From a virus: 28,387 bases of DNA. The position numbers were made by a program, and so were the translations under genes. The notes beneath the pieces are model-generated. The model ran no database searches and was not told the origin of the DNA. It worked only from the letters and a program-made list of their open reading frames with translations. Of this stretch, positions 14,631 to 22,348 are shown piece after piece (the first letter of the stretch is position 1; the number at the start of each line of letters is the position of its first letter). The stretch lies in the IMG/VR virus record IMGVR_UViG_3300030333_004845, positions 1 to 28,387 of that record; one strand, 5' to 3'.

Positions 14631-15277
14631 AATAAATCTCTGTTTAAAAATAATAAATCTTTCTGAACTGCTTCTTCTCCGTCATAGTGTTCACCTATAC
14701 TCATTTTTTCTTCAAATCCTATACTATTCATATAGTCTATAACTTCTTTATCATTTGGTGCACCCAAATTATATTCAATATAAGCAACTTCTAATATAAC
14801 AGCAGTTGCTCTACTAATCAAATTTTTACCACCTTTGAGAATATCCAACTCTGAACCTTGTGTATCTATTTTAATTAAATCAAATACTGAATCATTTTCA
14901 AACAAACTATCTAATGTCTGTAATTTAATTTTACTCTCTTGTATAAGTTGTGGTATATCCCAATAGTTAACTTCTTTATAATATGAATTACCCTCTGTAT
15001 GTGGTTTGTCGCTCCGAGTATAAAAAGTAACTTCCCTTTCCTCATCACCCAAAGCGGCTATAAGATATTCATCTTTAACATTATTGGTAATATTAATCAA
15101 AGCATTTTCATGTAGTGGATTGGCCTCAATCATAAAAATAAAAGAATTATACCAAACTGCTTTAGCCCAACTATAAAACTGACCTGAGTGTGCGCCTATA
15201 TCAAGTATAGATGAGGGATTAACACCCAAATCTCTAGCTTCATATAATCTCATCATTTCACCATTTCGATATGCCAT
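14627..15277 (-). CDS. FkbM family methyltransferase
   Basis: FkbM-type SAM methyltransferase, usually an O-methyltransferase acting on sugars or polyketides. SILDIGAHSGQF (23-34) is motif I, FMIEANPLHENAL (48-60) the strand-2 Glu, QTLDSLF (120-126) and FDLIKIDTQGSELDILKGG (132-150) are the family's most typical blocks. Complete at 216 aa. GGAG lies upstream of the ATG at 15277, which overlaps the DUF5672 gene by 20 bases. Such genes are common in cyanophage and bacterial surface-glycan clusters. Confidence 0.85.
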   Translation of the reverse strand: MAYRNGEMMRLYEARDLGVNPSSILDIGAHSGQFYSWAKAVWYNSFIFMIEANPLHENALINITNNVKDEYLIAALGDEEREVTFYTRSDKPHTEGNSYYKEVNYWDIPQLIQESKIKLQTLDSLFENDSVFDLIKIDTQGSELDILKGGKNLISRATAVILEVAYIEYNLGAPNDKEVIDYMNSIGFEEKMSIGEHYDGEEAVQKDLLFLNRDLL

Positions 15278-16013
15278 TTAAATACTCCAATATTTCTACT
15301 CCTTCACATACTCGTTTTATATCTTTATAATATCTACCATGACCTTTACTCGCATCTACTCCCCAAGGTTTATGTAATCCAAATGGAGCTTTATCATCCA
15401 AAGGATATATATAGCCATTATCTATAGAGAAATTCAAAACCTCTCTCACAGTTGGTTTGGTTCTTATTCTATCTGTAACGAAATAATCTTCACAAGGATT
15501 GCCACCTTCTTGTAAGTATGGTTCTAACTCATTCTTTATAATATCCAACATAAAACTTTTCTTTCTAATAGATACACCACCATTCATAACTCTATCATAT
15601 GATTCATTAACAGATTGCGGATTAAACTTCTTACCCCACCATCCACCTATATAATCAAAATGTTCAAAATCTTCAACCTTATATTCTGAATTAGGACATA
15701 GCATCGAATCACATTCAAAGTATAATACAGTTTCACCAACTACTTGATTCCAAAAATCTTCAGTTAACATAATTTCTGTACTTGAATCATCAGCACTAAT
15801 AGACTCTATGTTTAGATTAGTAAATGTAGTTTTCTTTTTAACATCACTCAAAAAATCATCATCAAACATAATGTCTTTAATATAGTCGTAGTTATCAGAC
15901 CCATGAAATATTTGTAACTCCCACTCATCTGGCAAAATAGACATAACATTACATAACACAAAGTGAAGAGCTTTATGTTTTCTAGTCTCTACTATTACTG
16001 CTACTTTTTTCAT
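15258..16013 (-). CDS. DUF5672-type glycosyltransferase-like protein
   Basis: Matches the layout of DUF5672, a family found in surface-polysaccharide clusters and thought to be GT-A-like: VAVIVETRKHKAL (4-16), ELQIFHGSD (32-40), LYFECDSML (97-105, acidic metal site), FDYIGGWWG (119-127) and VMNGGVSIRK (142-151). Numbering is from ATG 16013, which has GAGGAAGAA just upstream and an ATGA overlap; the in-frame ATG at 16046 is less likely. At 251 aa it is the usual size. The activity of the family is inferred, not shown. Confidence 0.75.
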   Translation of the reverse strand: MKKVAVIVETRKHKALHFVLCNVMSILPDEWELQIFHGSDNYDYIKDIMFDDDFLSDVKKKTTFTNLNIESISADDSSTEIMLTEDFWNQVVGETVLYFECDSMLCPNSEYKVEDFEHFDYIGGWWGKKFNPQSVNESYDRVMNGGVSIRKKSFMLDIIKNELEPYLQEGGNPCEDYFVTDRIRTKPTVREVLNFSIDNGYIYPLDDKAPFGLHKPWGVDASKGHGRYYKDIKRVCEGVEILEYLNGISKW

Positions 16014-16735
16014 TTCTTCCTCATAAAACATAACATAGTTGGCCATTGGTATGTTTGTCCTTTTGGACTAGTATATTTATCTACCCCAACTTTTGTTTCA
16101 CACCAATCTAATTCACTTCTAATTTTACTAATCATTCCAGCTGATATGTAATTTGTTTCAGTAACCATATCATCACCATTTCGTAAACTATATAATAAAT
16201 CTGTAGTCAAGGTATCCCCATCCTGTATAACTTTGTATCCGTACAACCAAGGCCATTGATTACTACAACTATGCAAATCTTCTATAACATACAGACCACC
16301 AGACTTCAAAGAGTTCCACAGATAATTTAATGAAGTTTGCATTTGTTCCATCGTATGTCCACCGTCATCTATTATCATATCAAAATCACCACCATGTTCT
16401 GATAGAAATTTTTGTAAATCATCAACATTTGATTGGTCTCCCTCAAACATAATAGACCTATCTAAATAAGGATTACCTTCTTGTAATCTATTGAATTCCT
16501 CAACACCATATTTAAATATATCATAACCATACACATTGGCATTAGGAAAATATTCTAACCACAACCTATGAGACCTTCCTGTTTCTACACCTATCTCTAG
16601 TACTTTTTTAAAGTCATCTCTTGGATTGTATTCAGGTGTGGTATTATTCTCTAATACATCAACGTAGTGTTGGGTATACCCTAATTCAAGAGCATCTACA
16701 TCATATTTAATTGTTAACTCTTTTAATAAACTCAT
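16010..16735 (-). CDS. MycE-like sugar O-methyltransferase
   Basis: Class I methyltransferase of the group containing macrolide sugar O-methyltransferases such as MycE and cephalosporin hydroxylase-like proteins. VLEIGVETGRSHRLW (45-59) is motif I, VYGYDIF (68-74) strand 2, FDMIIDDGGHTMEQMQ (118-133) the metal-binding Asp-Asp-Gly-His stretch of the family, and YVIEDLH (149-155) follows. The metal residues point to Mg-dependent O-methylation of a sugar. SD GAGGAG at the start, ATGA overlap with the previous gene. 241 aa. Confidence 0.75.
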   Translation of the reverse strand: MSLLKELTIKYDVDALELGYTQHYVDVLENNTTPEYNPRDDFKKVLEIGVETGRSHRLWLEYFPNANVYGYDIFKYGVEEFNRLQEGNPYLDRSIMFEGDQSNVDDLQKFLSEHGGDFDMIIDDGGHTMEQMQTSLNYLWNSLKSGGLYVIEDLHSCSNQWPWLYGYKVIQDGDTLTTDLLYSLRNGDDMVTETNYISAGMISKIRSELDWCETKVGVDKYTSPKGQTYQWPTMLCFMRKK

Positions 16736-17481
16736 ATTCTCCTCTCAAGGTAATGGTCTTGGACATTTGTATGACCAACATGCAATATTATTTCATTACC
16801 ACATCCTATATAACCACTTCCAACTCCCCATTGTTGTGGCATTGAATAAGGATGTATACCAGTATTCCAACTAGCCCTACTCATCTGTAATGGTGCTCTT
16901 TTTGGATTAGTCTCCATCAATCTACAGAACTCACTCAACCAAGCTCTACCTCTATTATCACTCACATCAAAACTACACCACCATAAATCATAGGTTAATA
17001 AATTACCCCTACTTTCATCTTCATCCAAATGGTAATCACCATCGTTTCCTCTTGTGTGTATACCATCAACCTTTACCATCTGCCTTTCATTGGTTGGAAC
17101 ACAAACACCAAACCTTTTTGTTATTGGTAAAATGGTTCTAACATCTGGTGAAACAAACATAAGGTCTGAATCAACCGATATAGCAACATCAGCAGTTGAC
17201 TCCAATAAACCTTTAGCTTCGTAGTAATCACAGCAATGCCAGCCCCATCTATGATTAGACTTTGTAAAAGGACTTTTGTCTATATCAACTAACCTCACTT
17301 CAACATCAGGATAATTCTTACCTAACTCTTCAATATCAGTATACAATGTTAACTTAGCTTCTGGAAAGAATTCTTTTACAGAAGAATATGTTGGGTCTAG
17401 TCTGTGTTCATCAGTAAAACTATCTGGTTGATTAGCAGTAGACCTTGAACCAAATTCTGAAAATATGAACTCTACATTCAT
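16732..17481 (-). CDS. GT-A fold glycosyltransferase, 249 aa
   Basis: Probable nucleotide-diphospho-sugar transferase. An N-terminal strand (MNVEFIFSEFG) with a segment on how the object is positioned (AKLTLYTDI) leads to ADVAISVDSDLMFV (97-110), the DxD metal site flanked by hydrophobic residues as in GT8-like enzymes. WNTGIHPYSM in the C-terminal half is like the N-T/S-G motif after DxD. The Cys pair HCCDYYEAK (82-90) aligns with a helix leading to DxD. GAGAGG lies before the ATG at 17481, TAATG overlap. No precise family name. Confidence 0.6.
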   Translation of the reverse strand: MNVEFIFSEFGSRSTANQPDSFTDEHRLDPTYSSVKEFFPEAKLTLYTDIEELGKNYPDVEVRLVDIDKSPFTKSNHRWGWHCCDYYEAKGLLESTADVAISVDSDLMFVSPDVRTILPITKRFGVCVPTNERQMVKVDGIHTRGNDGDYHLDEDESRGNLLTYDLWWCSFDVSDNRGRAWLSEFCRLMETNPKRAPLQMSRASWNTGIHPYSMPQQWGVGSGYIGCGNEIILHVGHTNVQDHYLERRI

Positions 17482-17906
17482 TAACCTCTCTCCTTAACAA
17501 TTTTAGCTATGGTATTAGTAGTACTATAATCATGATCTCTACTATTGAATATTATATCGATTGGCAAATCATCTCCTGTGAATGGTTTTCCTTTATGGTC
17601 TGCACCCAATATACGAACATCTATCATATCTACATTTTCAGATAGGTATTTATATAGTGCTGGTTCACCATCATATAGAAATGCATCATCTACATATTTA
17701 TTTGACTTCACCATAAATAACCTTTCATCAGGAGACCATATAGGTTCATTTTTAGCTCTACCATCTGGTTGACTAACTTTAGTTTTATATTCATTGACAC
17801 CAACTATTAAGTGTTCACAATACTGTTTACATTCCTCTAACATCATAACATGACCTGGATGCATGATGTCAAAATAACCACTTGTAAATCCCACGACCAT
17901 TCTCAA
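17481..17906 (-). CDS. Cytidylyltransferase-like nucleotidyltransferase
   Basis: Small HxGH nucleotidyltransferase of the TagD/GCT and RfaE C-domain group, which activates an alcohol or sugar phosphate as CDP or ADP. GYFDIMHPGHVMMLEE (10-25) has the HPGH site; a YSTTNTI (127-133) near the C-terminus stands where RTxGISTT occurs in GCT. DVRILGADHKG (about 91-101) is the middle strand. The start is probably TTG at 17906 (GAGG seven bases before it, TTGA overlap) rather than the ATG at 17900. It is the only activating enzyme in the run, so one donor may be a CDP-linked polyol, glycerol, or a heptose. Confidence 0.8.
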   Translation of the reverse strand: MRMVVGFTSGYFDIMHPGHVMMLEECKQYCEHLIVGVNEYKTKVSQPDGRAKNEPIWSPDERLFMVKSNKYVDDAFLYDGEPALYKYLSENVDMIDVRILGADHKGKPFTGDDLPIDIIFNSRDHDYSTTNTIAKIVKERG

Positions 17907-18667
17907 AATAGTTCCTCATAAGTTCTTTCTATCCAATAATTAGCATCTCTACCCATTGGATTTTGTGGTATTGAATTAAAATGATAAATCCAACCAGCAT
18001 CCAAATAATGTAACTCATCAGTCCACCACTCTTGACCATGAACCACCAACAAATTCTTTCTAAATAAATCTTGTAAGTTATAGCAGCTTGGTAAATACTT
18101 AACATCTACTTCTTCTTTATGTAACATATAATTTACTATAGTTTGATCAGTACCACATTTTAGTTCATCAATAGTCTTAGTAATCTTTTCACTATTTTCT
18201 TTATAATACGACTTCATAGCATTAAAAAAATCTTTATGATTATAGTTAACAATCTGAAATCCCCCGTTGATATAATTCCAAGGATGTATTCTCATACCAT
18301 CAAATAATTTATCACCAAATCCTCTGATACTCCTCAGTACCCATTCATAGCAACCATCAACTCTAACCCCACAATACTTACCTTCCGTTTCTTCAAAGAA
18401 ATTAGGACAATCAGGATGTACAATTGTATCAGCATCTACCATAAGAACTTGATCATATTGAATACCATTAGCCTCTAATATATCAAAAAGATAATACCTT
18501 TGCCAAGTAATTTTCATATACTCCACAGGGTACAATAAATCTTCCCATATCAATAACTCACAATTATTCTTATCACACCACCTTTTCCAACTCTTGACAG
18601 AATAAGAATAAGAATCACTTCTACCATTACCTAAATCTATATTTGGAATAAAAACTACATTCTTCAT
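17903..18667 (-). CDS. GT8-like glycosyltransferase
   Basis: GT-A enzyme resembling GT8/galactosyltransferase-type proteins. KITWQRYYLFDIL (52-64), QVLMVDADTIVHPD (73-86, DxD as DAD), YINGGFQIVNY (132-142, the N-G-G motif of the family) and CGTDQTIVNYML (C-terminal half, with the G-T-D-Q motif) are all in order. VVHGQEWW and IYHFNSIPQ (late His) complete the active site. 254 aa is complete. Start in ATGA overlap with the DUF616 gene; weak SD. Confidence 0.75.
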   Translation of the reverse strand: MKNVVFIPNIDLGNGRSDSYSYSVKSWKRWCDKNNCELLIWEDLLYPVEYMKITWQRYYLFDILEANGIQYDQVLMVDADTIVHPDCPNFFEETEGKYCGVRVDGCYEWVLRSIRGFGDKLFDGMRIHPWNYINGGFQIVNYNHKDFFNAMKSYYKENSEKITKTIDELKCGTDQTIVNYMLHKEEVDVKYLPSCYNLQDLFRKNLLVVHGQEWWTDELHYLDAGWIYHFNSIPQNPMGRDANYWIERTYEELF

Positions 18668-19350
18668 TTTTTGCCTATATGTGGATTTGTATCTCTGTAA
18701 AAATATTCGTTATCTCTAGAGTCACCATCCATATAATTAAACTTCAAATCATTCTTCCAAGCACAGTAATTAAAACTCAATTGGTCTCTCTTACTATTAT
18801 ACTTTATTTCAGTCCACCAATCTTCCATTGTCTTTATACAATCAGCCTCATTGTGCCTTCTCAATATAACCATACCTGTTATCAAACCATCATTTGCTGG
18901 ATACCTTAACATTCTATACCTTTCCATTTGTTTCTGTATAACAAACGGATTATCTTTATAATTTAAAATACCTCTTTCTGGACTCCTATTCATATTCTTC
19001 TCACCCAAAGCAAATATAGTTTGTGCTTCATCATAAGCAGAGTTTCTGGCATCCAAATGATTATTACCATGACTAAAAAATGCAACATTGGTATCACTTA
19101 AATACTTGTCAATCAAATCATCCAAGTTACCTCTAACAGTCATATTACCATCTATAAAAACACTATACTCATAGTTCTGAAAGTATCTATGTGGCAATAT
19201 CTTAAACCTCTTAGCGTTCCTATTATTATCTTCATATATAGGTAAACTATTTTCTTCACTAAAGCACTTCCAATCCCACCCCGAAGATGTTTGTTCTACA
19301 ACCTTATCGTAACCACCAAATACAGAAGTATAAATTATACGGTCTGACAT
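18664..19350 (-). CDS. DUF616-type glycosyltransferase
   Basis: Matches DUF616 (TOD1/MUCI70 family), a glycosyltransferase-like family of plants and bacteria. IIYTSVFGGYDKV (5-17) is the family's opening, RFKILPHRYFQNYEYSVF (48-65) the core, FIDGNM (65-70) the metal-binding site, and KRDQLSFNYCAWK the late helix with the conserved Arg-Asp-Gln. 228 aa. The SD is GAGGG before the ATG at 19350. It overlaps the upstream fusion gene by 16 bases. Confidence 0.8.
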   Translation of the reverse strand: MSDRIIYTSVFGGYDKVVEQTSSGWDWKCFSEENSLPIYEDNNRNAKRFKILPHRYFQNYEYSVFIDGNMTVRGNLDDLIDKYLSDTNVAFFSHGNNHLDARNSAYDEAQTIFALGEKNMNRSPERGILNYKDNPFVIQKQMERYRMLRYPANDGLITGMVILRRHNEADCIKTMEDWWTEIKYNSKRDQLSFNYCAWKNDLKFNYMDGDSRDNEYFYRDTNPHIGKK

Positions 19351-20774
19351 ATTATTCCCTCATAATCTTTCAATATTTTATGTGCCGTTTTCTCAAAGAC
19401 AACATTTTTCTTATGCCCTATTTTATTAATAACCTTTAACACTCCACCATCCACTAATTCGTTTATACATTTCATTACTGTATTCGGAAATAATCCGTAG
19501 TCATCAAAAAACAATAATGGTTTGTTAAAATAATTTATAGCATTTAAAATATCTCTCTTTACAAAATCATATTCATGTACACAATCAATAAAAACAACTT
19601 GATGATTTTTATCAAAATCCCACGCAGTACCATACACATCTTTGACAATATAATCTATATTTGTTTTACTACTATTGAACTCCCTAGCTGCTTGAATCCT
19701 AGCTGGGTCGTAATCCACAGCAGTTACCTTATTAAAATATCCACTTAATACATGAGTTGTATATCCTAAAGAACATCCTATCTCAATCACATTTTTATCT
19801 TTAAAATCATTCCCTAAAAAATCTATTAAATCACCTTTAAACTTTAATGAAGTAGTCGTCTTAGATTCAAACTTATCGGGAGCTGATAAATGGATTCTTT
19901 TGTATTCGTCATCTAAAAGATTCTCACCACGAACAAAATTATGAGCTATTGGAAATTGTCTCTGAACACTATGTACATCAGAATATCTAGTTACCAATTG
20001 AGTAGTTCCACATTGATTACCTACATTATATCTAGCTTTAGATTTAATATACAACTGAATCCGTACTGACATATTTCTCATATCTAATGCTTTATCTATA
20101 AAATCAAATTCAGTTTGTTCAAGTGGTCTCTCAGTCCAATAAAAATGTTTTAATCCTGTATCTATCTTTTCAATTATTAACTTATCCATAGTATAGTCAT
20201 ATCTATCTGATATCAACAAGCAACCAAAATCATTGTCGTGAACATACTCTTCTATGATAGCATCACCCAATTCTTTTTCCTCATCAGACCAATATAGTTC
20301 TGGTTGAGAATCTTCATATTCACTCTCTTTAAATTGCCAGAACTTCAACATCTGTTCAACCAATGGAATATCTGTATTATCTTTATCATAGACTCTGTAA
20401 TGATCGTGGAATACTTCACCATCATACTCATCTACAAAATCATCTACATATGGATTATGTTTAAATACATTCTCTACATTAGTAAATGGATTACCCCAAG
20501 CATTCCAATTACCAGCATACTGACTAAACAGCTTTTCTAAAAGAGTAACTGACGGAACATATACTTTACAATCAGGATATTTCTCTTTGAGTAAGCGTGG
20601 CATCGCTGATATGATTCCCCAATCACCTATACCATGAGCAGTTCTCATAACCATAAACTCTTTTCTATCTAAGTAATCATCTGGAATAGCTAATCCATCT
20701 GACTTTTCAAATCCTAAAGCATCTGTTTCTTCAACTGGATAAACCTGATTATCTACAATTCTCCAAAATATCAT
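19335..20774 (-). CDS. GT9-like glycosyltransferase fused to a methyltransferase
   Basis: A two-domain protein of 479 aa. Residues about 39-290 look like a GT9 (heptosyltransferase/ADP-heptose-type) GT-B fold: FMVMRTAHGIGDWGIISAMP (40-59) is the N-terminal loop of that family, and a second half contains NQCGTTQLVTRYSDVHSV (253-270), placed where the G-D/T-x-H donor site lies. Residues about 305-470 are a class I methyltransferase: KNVIEIGCSLGYTTHVL (327-343), VTAVDYD (350-356), then HQVVFIDCVHEYDF, and PLLFFDDYG. The linker sits near 290-310. The GT half is less certain than the methyltransferase. GAGAGG lies ahead of the ATG at 20774. Confidence 0.7.
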   Translation of the reverse strand: MIFWRIVDNQVYPVEETDALGFEKSDGLAIPDDYLDRKEFMVMRTAHGIGDWGIISAMPRLLKEKYPDCKVYVPSVTLLEKLFSQYAGNWNAWGNPFTNVENVFKHNPYVDDFVDEYDGEVFHDHYRVYDKDNTDIPLVEQMLKFWQFKESEYEDSQPELYWSDEEKELGDAIIEEYVHDNDFGCLLISDRYDYTMDKLIIEKIDTGLKHFYWTERPLEQTEFDFIDKALDMRNMSVRIQLYIKSKARYNVGNQCGTTQLVTRYSDVHSVQRQFPIAHNFVRGENLLDDEYKRIHLSAPDKFESKTTTSLKFKGDLIDFLGNDFKDKNVIEIGCSLGYTTHVLSGYFNKVTAVDYDPARIQAAREFNSSKTNIDYIVKDVYGTAWDFDKNHQVVFIDCVHEYDFVKRDILNAINYFNKPLLFFDDYGLFPNTVMKCINELVDGGVLKVINKIGHKKNVVFEKTAHKILKDYEGIICQTV

Positions 20775-21439
20775 ACACCTCTCCGTACATTCATTTCTCT
20801 ACTAAAGTTTTTATTGTAAAACATATTTTGTTCTTCTTGTTTTTGTATCGTCTTTGGGTGATACAAACTCAATTCCTCATGTGGTGGCAAATGTGAATAG
20901 GTTTTATATCCTCTTATTACTTCATGTAGAGGTCTTTCCCAACGAATTTCACTATCACGCCGAAATACACGAGCTTGATAATCGGGATAATTTACCCATT
21001 TATTTTCTGTAACTCTCCATCCCCATCTATTAATATGTTCGTCTTTCATACCTTCAATTGTATTTACTCTTGGCACCCACACCAAATCCACATCATTAAT
21101 TTCTAATATCTGTTTCAATTGTTGTAGTAATATTTCATTAGGATATTCATCAGCATCTATATGAAAGATGTAATCACCTTTTGAGTTTTCTATGATTGAA
21201 TTCTTTTGTGCAGCAAAGTCTTTATTAAGTTTCCTCTGATATACCTTTATCATTTTGGTATGAGCATATTGTTGAGTCCAACTGTCTAATACAAATCTTA
21301 CCGCGTCATCTTCACCATTCGTATCATCAACACAAACTATTATCTCATCTTCAGCATCTGTCTTATGTACAAGTATCTCTAATAACTTATTTAATTCATC
21401 TGCCTCATTGTAGACTGTAATGCCATAACTAATATTCAC
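20771..21439 (-). CDS. GT2 family glycosyltransferase, 222 aa
   Basis: Short GT2 enzyme of the type with a single GT-A domain. ITVYNEADELNKLLEIL (7-23), IVCVDDTNGEDD (34-45, UDP loop), AAQKNSIIENSKGDYIFHID (76-95) and the metal DADEY (95-99), then WVPRVNTIEG and YPDYQARVFRRDSEIRWERP, typical of the WaaE/KdtX-like group in which R-x-F-R and a late H-E follow. The late PLHEVI is the family's active-site His-Glu. GTG start at 21439 with AAGG upstream. ATG-GTG overlap with the next gene. Confidence 0.8.
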   Translation of the reverse strand: MNISYGITVYNEADELNKLLEILVHKTDAEDEIIVCVDDTNGEDDAVRFVLDSWTQQYAHTKMIKVYQRKLNKDFAAQKNSIIENSKGDYIFHIDADEYPNEILLQQLKQILEINDVDLVWVPRVNTIEGMKDEHINRWGWRVTENKWVNYPDYQARVFRRDSEIRWERPLHEVIRGYKTYSHLPPHEELSLYHPKTIQKQEEQNMFYNKNFSREMNVRRGV

Positions 21440-21875
21440 CGAGAAGATCCTTTACATAAGCTGGTGGCAATCTCAAATCTTCCAAAAATACCTGACTCTT
21501 AGTAGCTTTATCGTAGTTATAAGTTCTGTATATTCCATGTTGTTTTATTAATGACTTCAATGATGTATAAACCTGTTGGGTTTTTTCTTCTATATCTACT
21601 CTATACACTTGTTTATCTTCATCAACTACTTCAACTAAACCAGCAGTCTCTAATATATTCTGCATTACATTCGGCGCATTTACAGCTTGATTGGAAACCT
21701 CTAATTGTATTCCATGTATTAAAAACTTACTTGATGGATTCTTAGCTTCATTCATTAGTTTCGGTTCTAATACTAATATACTTCTTCTTAAAATACGACC
21801 TTCCTTATTCGGATATCTGAATGAGATTATATCTCCTCGTTTAACTCTACTCCAACTATAAGTTAACTTACCCAT
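21429..21875 (-). CDS. Phage-type hypothetical protein with SH3-like N-terminus
   Basis: A 148-aa soluble protein. The N-terminal part (WSRVKRGDIISFRYPNKEG and RRSILVLEPKL) has the strand pattern of small SH3-like barrels such as the MazF/PemK fold, though none of the toxin catalytic residues is evident. The middle and C-terminus are helical (KTQQVYTSLKSLIKQ, then YRTYNYDKATKSQVFLEDLR). Function unknown. It interrupts the glycosyltransferase run with the zinc-ribbon gene before it. It is joined to the previous gene by a TAATG overlap. I recall similar unnamed proteins in marine T4-like phages, but cannot confirm that here. Confidence 0.6.
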   Translation of the reverse strand: MGKLTYSWSRVKRGDIISFRYPNKEGRILRRSILVLEPKLMNEAKNPSSKFLIHGIQLEVSNQAVNAPNVMQNILETAGLVEVVDEDKQVYRVDIEEKTQQVYTSLKSLIKQHGIYRTYNYDKATKSQVFLEDLRLPPAYVKDLLGEY

Positions 21876-22348
21876 TAGAGATCAACCTTATCACCAACAT
21901 CTTCCATCATAATTCCCATAGCTTTACAAGCATCAAGAAATTCAAATTGGCCAAATATTTGTGGATTTTCTATATCCAATTTTTTGTCATGGCCATCATA
22001 TTGATCTCTTTCTTCCTCAGGCACATCAACTACTTTAGCATAATTCCAGTACCAATCAGTAAGTTTACCATCTGGATATATTATACCTCTTTCTCCCATA
22101 TTAACTACTGATGGAAACCAAACAAGACCTCTTTCTTCATCCACTATCTTTAAATCATTCATTAATTGGGTATTATTTTCAGTAGCTTTCTCCAAGTGTT
22201 CACTATCTATAGCCATATAAGAATTGGTAGTCATACCACAACCAAAACACATATATGACTCAAATGGCTTTTCATCGACTACAGTTTGTTCTACAAAACA
22301 ATTATTGTGTAAATCTTGACATAATGGACAATTAGTTTTACTTTCCAT
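21875..22348 (-). CDS. Zinc-ribbon hypothetical protein, 157 aa
   Basis: The N-terminus holds two CxxC knuckles (CPLC, Cys7 and Cys10; CFGC, Cys34 and Cys37), the spacing of a zinc ribbon. The rest is acidic and unassigned, with aromatic-rich stretches (DGKLTDWYWNYAKVVDV) and a helix (IFGQFEFLDACKAMGIMM). No DNA-binding or catalytic motif is seen. It sits between a GT-B gene and the SH3-like hypothetical. The ATG at 22348 has AAGG a suitable distance upstream and overlaps the GT4 gene by 11 bases. Possible roles are binding of nucleic acid or protein. Confidence 0.6.
   Translation of the reverse strand: MESKTNCPLCQDLHNNCFVEQTVVDEKPFESYMCFGCGMTTNSYMAIDSEHLEKATENNTQLMNDLKIVDEERGLVWFPSVVNMGERGIIYPDGKLTDWYWNYAKVVDVPEEERDQYDGHDKKLDIENPQIFGQFEFLDACKAMGIMMEDVGDKVDL

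Noticed and set aside
15963-16151. Plus-strand frame across the DUF5672/MycE-like overlap
   Set aside because: Covers two real overlapping genes on the other strand; no SD.
17545-17772. Plus-strand frame in the cytidylyltransferase gene
   Set aside because: Shadow; the minus-strand gene has the HxGH site and complete length.
20304-20540. Plus-strand frame in the fusion gene
   Set aside because: Isoleucine-rich complement of coding sequence.
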